Assembly (NCBI GenBank): GCA_028281215.1
Contig: JANQKH010000534.1
Span: forward strand, 1-7,278
Origin: Phycisphaeraceae bacterium
GTDB lineage: Bacteria; Planctomycetota; Phycisphaerae; Phycisphaerales; Phycisphaeraceae
Length of the DNA: 7,278 nt
Reading direction: 5' to 3'
Positions 1 to 5,867 of the stretch are shown here, one piece after another (position 1 is the stretch's first letter; every line of letters starts with the position of its first letter). Under the pieces are notes generated by a model that ran no database searches, was not told where the DNA came from, and saw nothing but the letters and a program-made list of their open reading frames with translations. Made by a program: the position numbers and the translations under genes.

Positions 1-39
1 CCCGGCGCCTTGGCCTTCCACGACAGCATTGAAAAATAA
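1..39 (+). CDS. C-terminal end of a plus-strand gene (partial, tentative)
   Basis: Reading from base 1 gives 12 sense codons (PGALAFHDSIEK) and a TAA at 37-39. Most third positions are C or G, as in the clear genes of this window, and the peptide looks like an ordinary protein end. Twelve codons are too few to name a family. If real, the gene converges on the SHOCT gene at 162-455, with about 120 bp between the two stops. No clear intrinsic terminator is visible in that gap. The call rests on codon appearance only and could be chance. Confidence 0.35.
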   Translation, partial: PGALAFHDSIEK

Positions 40-161
40 TCCCATGCTGCACCCCGATTCAAATCCACGTGAGCCCCACTTATACCATCATCATTGTCGA
101 GACTTAACGGGGCATGTCAAGCAAAATGTTTCCTGCTTCTTGCCGTCGCGGTTGGTGGGCG

Positions 162-455
162 TTATGGCGTTGCCGCATTCCACATCGGTTTGAAGAACGT
201 CAGGAACACCCATACGCCAACGATTGTGCCAACGAGGCTTAACCCGATGTAGATGATCGCGCTCCATTTGAGCACGGTGTTGAGCGTTTCGTCTTCCGAT
301 GACGAACCCCGCACAGGTCTTGGTTCAGGCCGGGGCGCGGGCGATGAGGATGAACCATCCAACAACGCCGCTTTCGCCCGGATGAATTCCTGTTCCGACA
401 GCGTGCCCTGGTCCCTCAGGGTTTGAAGTTTTTCAATCTCGTCGGCAAGACTCAT
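162..455 (-). CDS. SHOCT-domain small membrane protein
   Basis: 97 aa from the ATG at 455. Residues about 5-32 match the SHOCT pattern (short C-terminal domain: L..L...G.L...EF...KA.LL), with QTLRDQGTLSEQEFIRAKAA as the core. A low-complexity Ser/Pro/Arg linker follows at about 35-55, then one membrane helix at about 63-87 and a short tail. SHOCT modules are usually found next to membrane or other domains and are thought to mediate oligomerisation or binding; no enzymatic role is known. The frame stays open upstream to 572, adding 39 residues with a hydrophobic stretch, but SHOCT proteins commonly begin like MSLADEIEKL. A TACAAT hexamer at 513-508 would also place the transcription start downstream of the longer start codon. 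There is no strong Shine-Dalgarno; GGGG lies about 7 nt before the ATG. The gene is divergent from the esterase gene. Family assignment is firm, function unknown. Confidence 0.8.
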   Translation of the reverse strand: MSLADEIEKLQTLRDQGTLSEQEFIRAKAALLDGSSSSPAPRPEPRPVRGSSSEDETLNTVLKWSAIIYIGLSLVGTIVGVWVFLTFFKPMWNAATP

Positions 456-507
456 GGTGTACCCCGTGAATTTGAGAACGGCGAAAAACGAATGGCGTGG
501 TACTTGC

Positions 508-513
508 ATTGTA
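508..513 (-). promoter_or_regulatory. Candidate -10 box (TACAAT) for the SHOCT gene
   Basis: The minus strand reads CGGTACAAT, with TACAAT from 513 down to 508. It ends 52 nt before the ATG at 455, implying a leader of about 45 nt. No good TTGACA-like -35 sits 16-18 bp upstream. The same CGGTACAAT string precedes the zinc-ribbon gene at the other end of the window, which supports its being a real promoter element. Confidence 0.4.
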
Positions 514-584
514 CCGGCAAGGGTGGTGGCGGCCAGAAAGAACGCGGGAATCACGAACGGCCATAGGATCACACCAGGTCACTC

Positions 585-590
585 TATAAT
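585..590 (+). promoter_or_regulatory. Candidate -10 box (TATAAT) for the esterase gene
   Basis: A perfect TATAAT lies 15 nt before the ATG at 606. No convincing -35 is present at the usual distance. A start about 7 nt after the box would leave a leader of only about 8 nt, too short for a Shine-Dalgarno, and none is visible. Translation may therefore be nearly leaderless. This promoter and the opposing one at 508-513 share the 150-bp divergent gap. Confidence 0.4.
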
Positions 591-605
591 GCTCCGCTCG
601 CCCCC

Positions 606-2096
606 ATGAGACTTCACATGCATCATCCTCTGCTCAATCGTTCCACCAATCTGTTCGCCTCCGTTCTGGTGATCCCCCTGCTGTTGTTCGCCCTGCCCGC
701 CGCGGCGCGCGACATTCCCGATCAACTGCCCGATCCGGACAACAAACCACCCAAAGCGACCGGCCCGGTGAAGGTTTACATTCTTTCCGGCCAATCGAAC
801 ATGGTCGGCATGGGCGATATCAGCGGCGGCTCGTCGCGTTGGGGCGATCAGTTTCTTGATCCGGTCGTGTCGGTGTATGAAGGCAAGTATTCAGCGACTG
901 CCGACTATGACAAGTCGAAACCGATCAAGTCGGTCAAACTGGAAAAGTTCGGCGGCGTTCGGCCGACGCCTTACCCCGGCGGCGGCGTGCACGTCACGCG
1001 CGGGTTTGTGCGCATGCCGAAGACCGGCGTTTACCGGTTCAAGCCCGGTTACGGCAACTCGACCTACAACATCATGGAAGTCGCCGGCAAGGAAGTGCAT
1101 CGCCGAGAGCTCGGCAAAGACCCGCAATATACACCGATCAAACTGGAAGCCGGCAAAAAGGCGCCGTTCAAAATCACTTACCTCAACGAAGCCGCCAACG
1201 GGCTCGGCTGGGTACAGCGGCTGGACATCCCCGGCACACTTGAAACCGTTGTGAAAGAGAAGGGCCTGTTCCCGCACCTGATCGACAAGGCCGGCAACTG
1301 GACCGTCCGCAATGATGTGCATTACAAAGGCGTGGTCACCGCCGTCGGCAAGGGGCCCTTGACCGTCGGGTTGCAAGGCAACACCATCGGACCGGAACTT
1401 CAGTTTGGACACATCCTCGGCCACTACCACGACGAGCCGGTGATTGTGATCAAAAGTTCACAAGGCAACCGGAGCCTGGGTTGGGATTTTTTACCGCCCG
1501 GCAGCAAGCGTTTTACCTTTGAGGGTCGAACGTACGCCGGTTACAAGGACACGCCGGATTCATGGATCGAAGGTGAGCCGAAAAAGAAGGTGAACTGGTA
1601 TGCGGGCAAGCAATACGATGAATGTTTTCAGGCAGTGCATGCGGTGTTGAAAAACATCGATAAGGAATTCCCGCAATACAAAGGCCGCGGCTACGAAATC
1701 GCCGGCTTCGCGTGGTGGCAGGGACACAAGGACGGCGGCAGCAAAGCGCACGCCACGCGTTACGAACAGAATCTCGTGCACTTCATCAAAACAGTGCGCA
1801 AGGAATTCAATGCGCCGAAAGCCAAATTCGTCATCGCCACCATCGGCTTCGGCGGCTGGGAGATGACCGGCAACCAACTCACCGTCGCCAATGCGCAACT
1901 CGCGGTGAGCGGCGAAAAAGGCAAGTACCCCGAATTCAAAGGCAACGTGCTCACGGTGGAAACCCGTAACTTCTGGCGCGACGTGGACGTCTCGCCGCGG
2001 AGCCAGGGCTTTCACTACAACCGCAACGCGGAAACGTACATGCTCGTCGGCGATGCACTGGGGCGCGGCATGGTCCGGCTGCACAATGGCAAATGA
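606..2096 (+). CDS. Exported SASA-family (sialate O-acetylesterase-like) carbohydrate esterase with inserted PA14-like domain
   Basis: 496 aa. Residues 1-35 form a signal peptide: a basic/His n-region, hydrophobic core LFASVLVIPLLLFALP, then AAAR, so the enzyme should be exported. The esterase core starts with VYILSGQSNM (57-66), the SGNH-like nucleophile block with Ser64. It continues with the GPELQFG..LG block (263-272), PVIVIKSSQGNRSLGWDFLPP (278-298), the WWQGHKDGG block (370-378) and a terminal QGFHYNRNAETYMLVGDALG (467-486) carrying the catalytic His470. The usual Asp three residues before the His is Gln467 here. Between the nucleophile block and the GPE block lies about 100 extra residues (about 120-210) resembling a PA14-like sugar-binding sandwich (GVYRF..., IKLEAGKKAPFKITYLNEA). 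The family removes O-acetyl groups from sugars; planctomycete members are thought to act on polysaccharide, and the sialate name is inherited. ATG 606 is chosen because it gives the full signal peptide; ATG 618 would also work. The HEWG gene follows 84 bp downstream. Confidence 0.9.
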   Translation: MRLHMHHPLLNRSTNLFASVLVIPLLLFALPAAARDIPDQLPDPDNKPPKATGPVKVYILSGQSNMVGMGDISGGSSRWGDQFLDPVVSVYEGKYSATADYDKSKPIKSVKLEKFGGVRPTPYPGGGVHVTRGFVRMPKTGVYRFKPGYGNSTYNIMEVAGKEVHRRELGKDPQYTPIKLEAGKKAPFKITYLNEAANGLGWVQRLDIPGTLETVVKEKGLFPHLIDKAGNWTVRNDVHYKGVVTAVGKGPLTVGLQGNTIGPELQFGHILGHYHDEPVIVIKSSQGNRSLGWDFLPPGSKRFTFEGRTYAGYKDTPDSWIEGEPKKKVNWYAGKQYDECFQAVHAVLKNIDKEFPQYKGRGYEIAGFAWWQGHKDGGSKAHATRYEQNLVHFIKTVRKEFNAPKAKFVIATIGFGGWEMTGNQLTVANAQLAVSGEKGKYPEFKGNVLTVETRNFWRDVDVSPRSQGFHYNRNAETYMLVGDALGRGMVRLHNGK

Positions 2097-2097
2097 G

Positions 2098-2113
2098 TCA
2101 GTGCGAGCACTGA
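2098..2113 (+). repeat. Perfect inverted repeat just after the esterase stop
   Basis: TCAGTGC and GCACTGA face each other around GA, foldable as a 6-bp stem with a CGAG tetraloop. It begins 2 bp after the esterase TGA. No T-run follows, so it is a poor intrinsic terminator; it could be a 3'-end stabiliser or an operator between the two genes. Confidence 0.4.
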
Positions 2114-2170
2114 ACATGCCGGTATTTGAAACGTCCAAACAGGCAGATTCATCCGCACCCATATACTTGC

Positions 2171-2175
2171 GAGGA
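2171..2175 (+). promoter_or_regulatory. Ribosome binding site of the HEWG-family gene
   Basis: GAGGA lies 5 nt before the ATG at 2181. This is one of the clearest Shine-Dalgarno sequences in the window and fixes the start. It contrasts with the upstream esterase gene, which has none. Confidence 0.65.
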
Positions 2176-2180
2176 CTGCC

Positions 2181-3506
2181 ATGACAAAGCGATTCCCCTC
2201 CGGCGCGCAATTGCTGGTACTTACCTTTGTCTTCTCGATCAACAGCGCCATGACACACGGGCAGCCGGCGGCACTGGCGCCGGACACGTCCAAACCCAAA
2301 ACGCCGACCGCCAAAGGTCTCGTCGTTCATGAATGGGGCGTACTCGTCAAGGGCAACACCAAAACGCCGTTGCTGATGGCGCCCAACGAACTGATCACCG
2401 GCCTGCCAGAATTCGTCACGCTCCACGAGAATCAATACAAAACACGCAAGGTGTACCGACCTTGGAACAAACCGGTTATTCATTTCTATGGCCCTTCCAA
2501 CATCGACATCCACGTGCAACTCATCACCGCAAAAGGCCGACCGACCGCATACTTTCCCAAGCCGGAACTGATCGAAGAAACTTTCTGGAGCATGGGTGAC
2601 GGCACCATCGAAGCCGTGGGCATGACGTGGAAAGGCAAACTCACAACCGACGCACCCAAAACCCTGCCGACCGTCAACGAAAAACACTGGTGGCAAACCG
2701 CACGCACCATTCCCGGCCTCTATTTCCAACAGGAAAAACAAAGCGAACGCTTCATCTTCTACGAAGGCACCGCCCATCAGGCGGCAACGATCATCGGCAT
2801 GGTCAAGGACGACACCCTCACCCTCATCAACAACGATGAAGCGAAGAGCGGCCGCGTGTTGCTCATCATCGCGGACAACGGCAAACGCTACCTGCACACC
2901 GTTGAATCCATCGAAGGACGGACCGGCATCGAACTGAGTCGCAAGCAACTGATGAATAAGCCGACGGATGAGAAGGCGATACTTGACGCCTGCCGCGCCC
3001 AGTGGCGCGCGTTCGGGATGACCGCCGACGAAGCCGCCGCCATCACGGACATCTGGAAGGACGACCTGTTGCAGGACACCGGTTTCCTCATGATTTCACG
3101 CATGCCACCCAGGCATTACGACGCCATGTTCCCGTTACGCATCACACCTCAACCGGAGGAACTGGTCCGCGTTGGCATGGTGTTCGATCAACTCGGCGGA
3201 CAAACTGATCGCGCCCAATGGCTCACGTCGCTCGCCAAGTCCATCAACCCGTTGATCACCCAACTCGGCGACAATGAATTCCACAAGCGCGAAGCCGCAC
3301 AGTTCAAACTCCGCGCGTTTGGCGACCTCGCATCACCCTTTCTCAATAAAGCCACCGGCTCAGACGACCCTGAGATCAGCAACACCGCCCGCCGTCTGCT
3401 CAAGGAACTGGAACCCAAACTCGTCAAACCCCTACCCGTCCACGGCCCCGGCGCTAAACCGGTCCACATCAAACGCACGTGGAAGTCACAACAACGGGAT
3501 CGCTAG
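2181..3506 (+). CDS. Exported HEWG-motif protein of unknown function with C-terminal HEAT-like repeat
   Basis: 441 aa. The N-terminus (MTKRFPSGAQ, then LLVLTFVFSI, cleavage plausible around residues 23-28) is a signal peptide. After a Pro/Thr/Lys-rich linker comes GLVVHEWGVL (46-55), with the HEWG signature at 50-53, then LPEFV (75-79) and KPVIHFYG (97-104). This layout resembles a family of uncharacterised secreted proteins of planctomycetes and myxobacteria beginning VHEWGTF and followed by a TPVIYFY-like strand. The second part (about 270-335: AQWRAFGM..., DTGFLMISRMPP, PLRITPQPEELVRVGMV) also follows that family. Residues about 352-412 (LITQLGDNEFHKREAAQFKL ... DDPEISNTARRLLKEL) form a planctomycete-style HEAT-like repeat, a helical protein-binding unit. 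The tail is basic. No catalytic motif is recognised and no enzymatic role is claimed. The gene lies 84 bp after the esterase on the same strand, so co-transcription is plausible. Its coding strand is strikingly richer in C than G. Confidence 0.8.
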   Translation: MTKRFPSGAQLLVLTFVFSINSAMTHGQPAALAPDTSKPKTPTAKGLVVHEWGVLVKGNTKTPLLMAPNELITGLPEFVTLHENQYKTRKVYRPWNKPVIHFYGPSNIDIHVQLITAKGRPTAYFPKPELIEETFWSMGDGTIEAVGMTWKGKLTTDAPKTLPTVNEKHWWQTARTIPGLYFQQEKQSERFIFYEGTAHQAATIIGMVKDDTLTLINNDEAKSGRVLLIIADNGKRYLHTVESIEGRTGIELSRKQLMNKPTDEKAILDACRAQWRAFGMTADEAAAITDIWKDDLLQDTGFLMISRMPPRHYDAMFPLRITPQPEELVRVGMVFDQLGGQTDRAQWLTSLAKSINPLITQLGDNEFHKREAAQFKLRAFGDLASPFLNKATGSDDPEISNTARRLLKELEPKLVKPLPVHGPGAKPVHIKRTWKSQQRDR

Positions 3507-3664
3507 TAAAGCAACGCCGAAATGGAAGACTTGCGCCGGGCTTGCCTGCCGTAACACGCGCTGATCAAACAGTCGGCCGACAGGGCGATCGCACATGCCC
3601 GCGCAACTCGTCGTCATTCCCGCGCAGACCCGTTCAATTCATACTCGCATTTTGTTTGGGTTTC

Positions 3665-3726
3665 TGATACAATGGGCTGTTCCGCGCGATCCGTGCGGGC
3701 ATGTCGTTTGGAGGCCTATTTTCATG
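3665..3726 (+). promoter_or_regulatory. Promoter, leader hairpin, ribosome binding site and ATG without a recognisable gene
   Basis: An extended -10 (TGATACAAT, 3665-3673) is followed by a hairpin CCGCGC-GATCC-GTGCGG (3682-3698, one G-T pair), then a perfect GGAGG (3710-3714) and an ATG at 3724 after 9 nt. The -10 to ATG distance of 50 nt resembles that of the SHOCT and dehydrogenase genes. The frame from this ATG runs 132 codons to 4122 but passes through the CGGACA array and resembles no known protein. The unit may serve a very short peptide, a displaced or decayed gene, or a small RNA. No -35 is evident. Confidence 0.35.
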
Positions 3727-3852
3727 GTCGGGACATCGCTTCATTTCTTACTTTCGCGCCCATCTGCGATCGGGTCTGTTTCGCGATCGATTAACTCTCC
3801 TTCGCCAGCAAAATCATTGCGTATGTTTGTGCGCACAGATGTCGTCAAACCG

Positions 3853-4054
3853 TGTCCGCCGGACATCCGCGGACACGTCCGGACACGTTCCGGACATGAT
3901 TCCGGACATCAAAACCGGCGTTTTCAGGTTAAAAATAAGGGTTGGATGTCCGGACATTTTCGCGGACATTCATCTAAGCCAATATATATTAATAACTTAA
4001 GCCCATTCTTGATGGTGAGGGGTACCCCCTGTGTCCGGACACGGACATTTGTCC
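3853..4054. repeat. CGGACA / TGTCC repeat array
   Basis: GGACA occurs nine times on the plus strand, at 3861, 3871, 3881, 3892, 3904, 3952, 3964, 4037 and 4043, each preceded by C. The complement TGTCC occurs four times, at 3853, 3947, 4032 and 4050. The first five copies are 10, 10, 11 and 12 bp apart, about one helical turn. Paired copies make two perfect 12-bp palindromes, ATGTCCGGACAT (3946-3957) and GTGTCCGGACAC (4031-4042), and two spaced dyads (3853-3865 and 4043-4054). A pentamer is expected far less than once per strand in 200 bp, so this is not chance composition. Phased half-sites suit cooperative protein binding (operator or iteron-like). A relic of repeat expansion is the alternative. 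Confidence 0.75.
3975..4003. repeat. AT-rich palindromic island
   Basis: A perfect AATATATATT palindrome (3981-3990) and a TTAATAACTTAAG stretch lie between two TAAGCC copies (3975-3980 and 3998-4003). It is the most AT-rich short segment in an otherwise GC-rich window, inside the CGGACA array. It could supply promoter -10 sequence or an easily melted site; neither is shown. Confidence 0.4.
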
Positions 4055-4100
4055 GAACACCGCGAGCCGCGATGTGTCGTCGCGGCTCGGGGCAGTGTTC
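4055..4100. repeat. 46-nt compound stem-loop
   Basis: CGAGCCGCGA (4063-4072) and TCGCGGCTCG (4080-4089) form a perfect 10-bp stem around the 7-nt loop TGTGTCG. Outside it GAACAC (4055-4060) pairs with GTGTTC (4095-4100) across an asymmetric internal loop of 2 and 5 nt. No T-run follows on either strand, so it is not a standard terminator. It sits immediately after the last CGGACA/TGTCC dyad and about 50 bp before the candidate dehydrogenase promoter. An imperfect REP-like palindrome or a structured transcript is possible. Confidence 0.55.
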
Positions 4101-4149
4101 ATCGCCGTTCGCAGGCAAGTGATCTGCACGCTCACTTCCGATCTCTCAC

Positions 4150-4155
4150 TACAAT
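4150..4155 (+). promoter_or_regulatory. Candidate -10 box (TACAAT) for the dehydrogenase gene
   Basis: TACAAT ends 53 nt before the ATG at 4209, nearly the same distance as the TACAAT before the SHOCT gene. No TTGACA-like -35 is recognisable upstream. Confidence 0.35.
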
Positions 4156-4196
4156 TCGCGACCCGAACCGGCATTCTTTTGATTACCTGAAACACC

Positions 4197-4201
4197 AAAG
4201 G
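4197..4201 (+). promoter_or_regulatory. Ribosome binding site of the dehydrogenase gene
   Basis: AAAGG lies 7 nt before the ATG at 4209. It is a partial but well-spaced Shine-Dalgarno match and supports that ATG as the start. Confidence 0.5.
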
Positions 4202-4208
4202 TTAGACC

Positions 4209-5801
4209 ATGACACTTGAACTTCACGGACAGCAGATCATCGGCGGGCAGACCTTCGCGGCCAGTGGGCAGACGTTTACCGCGACGAACCCGGCGACCGG
4301 CGAGGCGCTGCCGACCGCGTTTCATGAAGGCACGGCCGACGAAGCGGACCGGGCGTTGCAGGCGGCGGACCGAGTGTTCGACGCATTCCGTCACAGCTCG
4401 GCGGATCAGCGGGCGGACCTGCTGGATGCGATTGCGGATGAGATTGAAGCATTGGGCGATCAGTTGTTGGAACGATGTAATGCGGAGACGGGGTTGCCGA
4501 TGGGCCGTCAGCAGGCGGAGCGGGGCCGGACGGTGAACCAGGCACGACTGTTTGCGACGATGATCCGTGACGGCTCGTGGGTCGATGCGCGGATTGACCG
4601 GGCAAACCCGGACCGTGAACCAATGCCGAAGCCTGACATTCGGCGAATGCTGATCGGCATCGGACCGGTGGCGGTGTTCGGCGCGAGTAATTTTCCGCTG
4701 GCAATTTCAGTGGCGGGCACGGATACGATCTGCGCGTTGGGCGCGGGTTGCCCGGTGGTGGTCAAGGCGCATCCGGGACATCCGGGCACATGCGAACTGT
4801 TAGCACGGGCGATCGGCAAAGCAATTGAAAAGGTCGGCCTGCCGGCGGACGTATTTTCACTCGTCCACGGCGTTGGACATGAAATCGGTATGGCGCTGGT
4901 AAAACATCCGTTAACCAAGGCGGTGGGATTCACGGGTTCATTGAAGGCGGGGCGGGCGTTGTTTGATGCAGCGGCGGCACGGCCGGAACCGATCCCCGTA
5001 TACGCCGAGATGGGGAGTGCGAACCCGGTGTTCATGTTGCCCGGCGCGCTGGCTGAGCGCGGCGAACAGTTGGCGCAAGGGTTGATCGGTTCGGTGACGC
5101 TGGGCGTGGGTCAGTTCTGCACGAGCCCGGGGTTGGTATTCGGGTTGAGTGACGAGACGTTTTCGAAGTTTGCATTTGATGCTGCCAAGGCTGCTGAAGC
5201 GGCGGCGCCGGCGACGATGTTGCATGGTGGGATTCATCAGTCGTACTGTGACGGCGTCAAGCGATTGAGCAGTGTTGATGGTGTGAAACAACTTGGCGCG
5301 TCGAGTGATGAACCGGGACAGACGCAGGCAGCGTGTGTGATTCTCGCGACCGATGCGAGCACATTTGAAGCAAACGCAGGGTTGAACGAGGAAGTGTTCG
5401 GCCCGGCGTCGTTGCTGGTTGAAGCGCAGGATGCATCGGAACTGGAGCGTATCGCGTCGAATCTGGATGGTCACCTGACGGCCACGATTCAAGGCACACC
5501 TGACGACCTGCGCGAACACAGGCAACTGGTTTCGATTCTGGAGCGAAAGGTCGGACGGCTGATTTTCAATGGTTTTCCGACGGGCGTGGAAGTGTGCCAC
5601 GCGATGCACCATGGAGGGCCTTACCCGGCGACGACGGATTCACATTTCACCTCGATCGGGACGGCGAGCATTGCCCGCTTCGCTCGGCCGATCTGTTATC
5701 AGGATTTCCCGGACGATGTGCTGCCGGAGGCGCTTCGGAACGCGAACGGTCGTGGTTCGTGGCGTTTGATTGATGGGGAACTCACAAAGGAGGATGCGTG
5801 A
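4209..5801 (+). CDS. Alpha-ketoglutaric semialdehyde dehydrogenase (2,5-dioxovalerate dehydrogenase)
   Basis: 530 aa, close to the usual size of this ALDH branch. It oxidises 2,5-dioxopentanoate to 2-oxoglutarate with NAD(P)+, the last step of non-phosphorylative pentose, hexarate (glucarate/galactarate) and hydroxyproline breakdown, in the cytoplasm. The ALDH fold is complete. GPVAVFGASNFPLA (152-165) holds the oxyanion Asn161. CPVVVKAHPGHPG (181-193) has the cofactor Lys186. VGFTGS (239-244) is the nucleotide-binding turn. PIPVYAEMGSANPVF (261-275) carries the general base Glu267. GQFCTSPGLV (301-310) carries the catalytic Cys304, and NEEVFGP (393-399) closes the cofactor site. KAHPxHPGT, YAEMGSxNPVF and the ending RFARPICYQDFP ... 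WRLIDGELT are specific to the KGSADH branch rather than general aldehyde dehydrogenases. No dehydratase, transporter or regulator of these pathways is adjacent, so the physiological substrate source is open. The coding strand is G-rich, opposite in skew to the HEWG gene. Confidence 0.92.
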   Translation: MTLELHGQQIIGGQTFAASGQTFTATNPATGEALPTAFHEGTADEADRALQAADRVFDAFRHSSADQRADLLDAIADEIEALGDQLLERCNAETGLPMGRQQAERGRTVNQARLFATMIRDGSWVDARIDRANPDREPMPKPDIRRMLIGIGPVAVFGASNFPLAISVAGTDTICALGAGCPVVVKAHPGHPGTCELLARAIGKAIEKVGLPADVFSLVHGVGHEIGMALVKHPLTKAVGFTGSLKAGRALFDAAAARPEPIPVYAEMGSANPVFMLPGALAERGEQLAQGLIGSVTLGVGQFCTSPGLVFGLSDETFSKFAFDAAKAAEAAAPATMLHGGIHQSYCDGVKRLSSVDGVKQLGASSDEPGQTQAACVILATDASTFEANAGLNEEVFGPASLLVEAQDASELERIASNLDGHLTATIQGTPDDLREHRQLVSILERKVGRLIFNGFPTGVEVCHAMHHGGPYPATTDSHFTSIGTASIARFARPICYQDFPDDVLPEALRNANGRGSWRLIDGELTKEDA

Positions 5802-5804
5802 ATG

Positions 5805-5867
5805 GGTTAATGAACTTGCTTGCGTTCGACGGCGAATCGTGTACCATTTCGCCGTCGTGAATTAACC
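5805..5867 (+). terminator. Candidate terminator after the dehydrogenase gene (nested inverted repeats)
   Basis: The core is CGACGGCGAA (5827-5836) and TTCGCCGTCG (5848-5857), a perfect 10-bp stem with an 11-nt loop. GGTTAAT (5805-5811) and ATTAACC (5861-5867) enclose it as a second, outer inverted repeat. A pyrimidine-rich tract with T-runs follows at 5870-5887, but about 12 nt after the core stem, so it is not a textbook intrinsic terminator. It begins 3 bp after the stop codon. A perfect AACCGGTT palindrome (5864-5871) overlaps the outer arm. Confidence 0.5.

Larger units (their letters stand above)
3507..4208. other. 702-bp region without a convincing gene, rich in short repeats and palindromes
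   Basis: No frame on either strand gives a recognisable protein. The longest open frame (3595-4122, plus) and its internal start at 3724 encode a very basic, Ser/Arg/His-rich chain whose repeated SGH and VRT pieces are translations of the CGGACA repeats. Besides the elements listed separately, the region holds TCGGCCGA (3573-3580), GCGATCGC (3585-3592), two further GCGATCG strings (3766, 3783), a perfect TGTGCGCACA palindrome (3828-3837), AAAAC-CGGC-GTTTT (3911-3924) and a perfect GGGGTACCCC palindrome (4019-4028). No terminator with a T-run follows the HEWG gene. No consensus DnaA box (TTATCCACA) is seen. Plus-strand GC skew is negative before this region and positive after it. Confidence 0.6.

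Noticed and set aside
119..138. Small hairpin AAGCA...TGCTT between the first partial gene and the SHOCT gene
   Set aside because: Only 5 bp with a 10-nt loop and no T-run on either strand; too weak to call a terminator.
456..572. N-terminal extension of the SHOCT protein to the ATG at 572
   Set aside because: The added residues are not typical of the family, the TACAAT at 513-508 would lie inside the coding sequence, and MSLADEIEKL is a natural SHOCT start.
1560..2948. A 462-codon open frame on the minus strand spanning the esterase and HEWG genes
   Set aside because: It is antisense to two well-supported genes with signal peptides and conserved motifs, and crosses their intergenic gap. 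The protein is an unstructured mix of His/Phe/Arg-rich stretches, as expected for an antisense frame of GC-rich genes.
3610..3630. GTCATTCCCGCGCAGAC, similar to half of a widespread bacterial palindromic repeat
   Set aside because: The second, complementary half is missing, so no hairpin can form; a chance resemblance is the simpler reading.
3595..4122. Plus-strand frame of 175 codons in the intergenic region
   Set aside because: Its repeated SGH/VRT residues come from CGGACA repeats falling into different frames, serine and arginine are excessive, and no domain is recognisable. Only its internal start context at 3724 is kept as a finding.
4201..4207. GTTAGAC resembling an integron attC core site
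   Set aside because: No partner RYYYAAC core at a suitable distance and no integrase; it is simply the sequence before the dehydrogenase start codon.
4938..5612. Minus-strand frame of 224 codons inside the dehydrogenase gene
   Set aside because: It is antisense to conserved catalytic segments of the ALDH fold and is composed of Arg/Gln/His-rich sequence with no recognisable domain.
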